The notes under the pieces are model-generated. The model had not been told where the DNA came from and made no database searches. It saw only the letters and a list, made by a program, of their open reading frames with translations. A DNA stretch of 64,000 bases from NCBI GenBank assembly GCA_038087015.1, contig JASBNA010000023.1:533650-597649 (forward strand), written 5' to 3'. Below are positions 63,439 to 64,000 of the stretch, in pieces. A program made the position numbers and the translations under genes. The DNA comes from Cerrena zonata (taxonomy: Eukaryota > Basidiomycota > Agaricomycetes > Polyporales > Cerrenaceae). Numbering within the stretch: the stretch's first letter is position 1; each line of letters starts with the position of its first letter.

Positions 63439-64000
63439 ATGCCATTTGAAAAAGGGTTTTTGACAAATCAATTTCCGAAGCTACCAGCTGACATAGTAGT
63501 TGATATTTATGGATACCTACCTGGAAAAGATGTATTGAAGAGCTTTCTATATCTTAAGAGTTCAAACTCCCGGAAAGAAGTAATTGGTAGATACTTCCAA
63601 GGCCGAATGGACTTTTATTTAGGTCCACATGACTATTTCTGGGATAGTTACCCTAGCAGGGTATACTGGTGGCTGAAACAATCTAGTAATTGGAACTTTA
63701 TAATTTCAGCCGTAATTCAAAGTTTTTTAGATGTGAACCAAGATATTAACCCACCAAGATTAAAGCTACTAGATAAAACATCTACAAGTATTTTGTCAAA
63801 TCCCTTTTTCAAGAGATATATTACCCGATTTTCTATCAAAGTTGACCAACTTATTCTCGAAATGGATGTGGTAAATGAAGACTTGGAAGTCATGGTTAAT
63901 AAGGTGGAAAATGTCTATGGAAACATTTTTGGCAGTTTTAACAAATGTGTAAGTCAATTGGAAGATGGTGTTCTTTTAGAATGGAAGAAGTTAAGTTTAT
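63439..64000 (+). CDS. F-box-like protein, 3' end outside window
   Basis: The frame opens at the ATG at 63439 and is uninterrupted to the window edge (187 codons). An F-box-like segment lies at residues 12-45 (FPKLPADIVVDIYGYLPGKD, then VLKSFLYL). The remainder (DYFWDSYPSRVYWWLKQSSN) is not recognised. It is the second F-box gene in this window, not closely similar to the one at 27941. Probably an SCF substrate adaptor of a lineage-specific family. Confidence 0.65.
   Translation, partial: MPFEKGFLTNQFPKLPADIVVDIYGYLPGKDVLKSFLYLKSSNSRKEVIGRYFQGRMDFYLGPHDYFWDSYPSRVYWWLKQSSNWNFIISAVIQSFLDVNQDINPPRLKLLDKTSTSILSNPFFKRYITRFSIKVDQLILEMDVVNEDLEVMVNKVENVYGNIFGSFNKCVSQLEDGVLLEWKKLSL

Noticed and set aside
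1..64000. tRNA genes, rRNA, CRISPR arrays, transposons or LTRs
   Set aside because: By eye I found no A/B-box pairs, no spacer arrays, no reverse-transcriptase or transposase sequence and no LTR-like direct repeats. A tRNAscan run would settle the tRNA question.

Overview
This is nuclear DNA of a budding yeast (Saccharomycotina). The genes are compact and almost intronless, tracts are AT-rich, and the gene content is typically yeast (TFC4, POP5, SRP1, THI6, MET13, IGO1, ATG10). Two features place it in the CUG-Ser clade (Debaryomyces/Candida-type yeasts). CTG codons fall where families require serine, most strikingly the catalytic serine of phospholipase B at 53949-53951. A nuclear complex I subunit is also present. 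I cannot name the species.

Left part (1-31 kb), mostly housekeeping: the end of OXR1; a long gene-free stretch leading to a GPI-anchored flocculin-type wall protein with 60-bp repeats; MET13; the ER glucosyltransferase KRE5, divergent from TFC4; POP5; an alcohol acetyltransferase; bifunctional THI6; vacuolar aminopeptidase APE3, divergent from the DNA-protein crosslink protease WSS1; an INSIG homologue; a complex I subunit; ATG10; IGO1; a PGA1-like protein; an F-box protein; and two small unrecognised genes. An 0.8-kb AT-rich repeat array (about 30.2-31.0 kb) follows.

Middle part (31-43 kb): an MTR/AVT-type amino-acid permease, an intron-containing DTD1, the ECM14 pseudo-carboxypeptidase, a tail-to-tail pair of FAR-17a/AIG1 paralogues, a universal-stress domain protein, a mitochondrial membrane protein, importin alpha SRP1, and a small repeat-bearing wall protein.

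Right part (43-64 kb) looks accessory, with long spacers: two different secreted agmatinase-type ureohydrolases flank a GH81 glucanase, a cupin, a CapA-like metallophosphatase, an ACS-family permease with an intron, phospholipase B, an ornithine-cyclodeaminase/mu-crystallin homologue, an SDR and a HOL1-like transporter. The window ends inside an F-box gene. The content suggests scavenging of guanidino compounds, polyamines or amino acids plus wall/lipid hydrolysis, but a shared pathway is only inferred.

Eleven genes are broken by about 20 single-base indels and another by one in-frame TAG. Removing the indels restores normal lengths (THI6 becomes 541 residues) and includes genes essential in S. 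cerevisiae, so most are probably sequence errors. Such genes are given as one CDS with the break positions stated. Protein residues quoted here use the standard code except where CTG is discussed.
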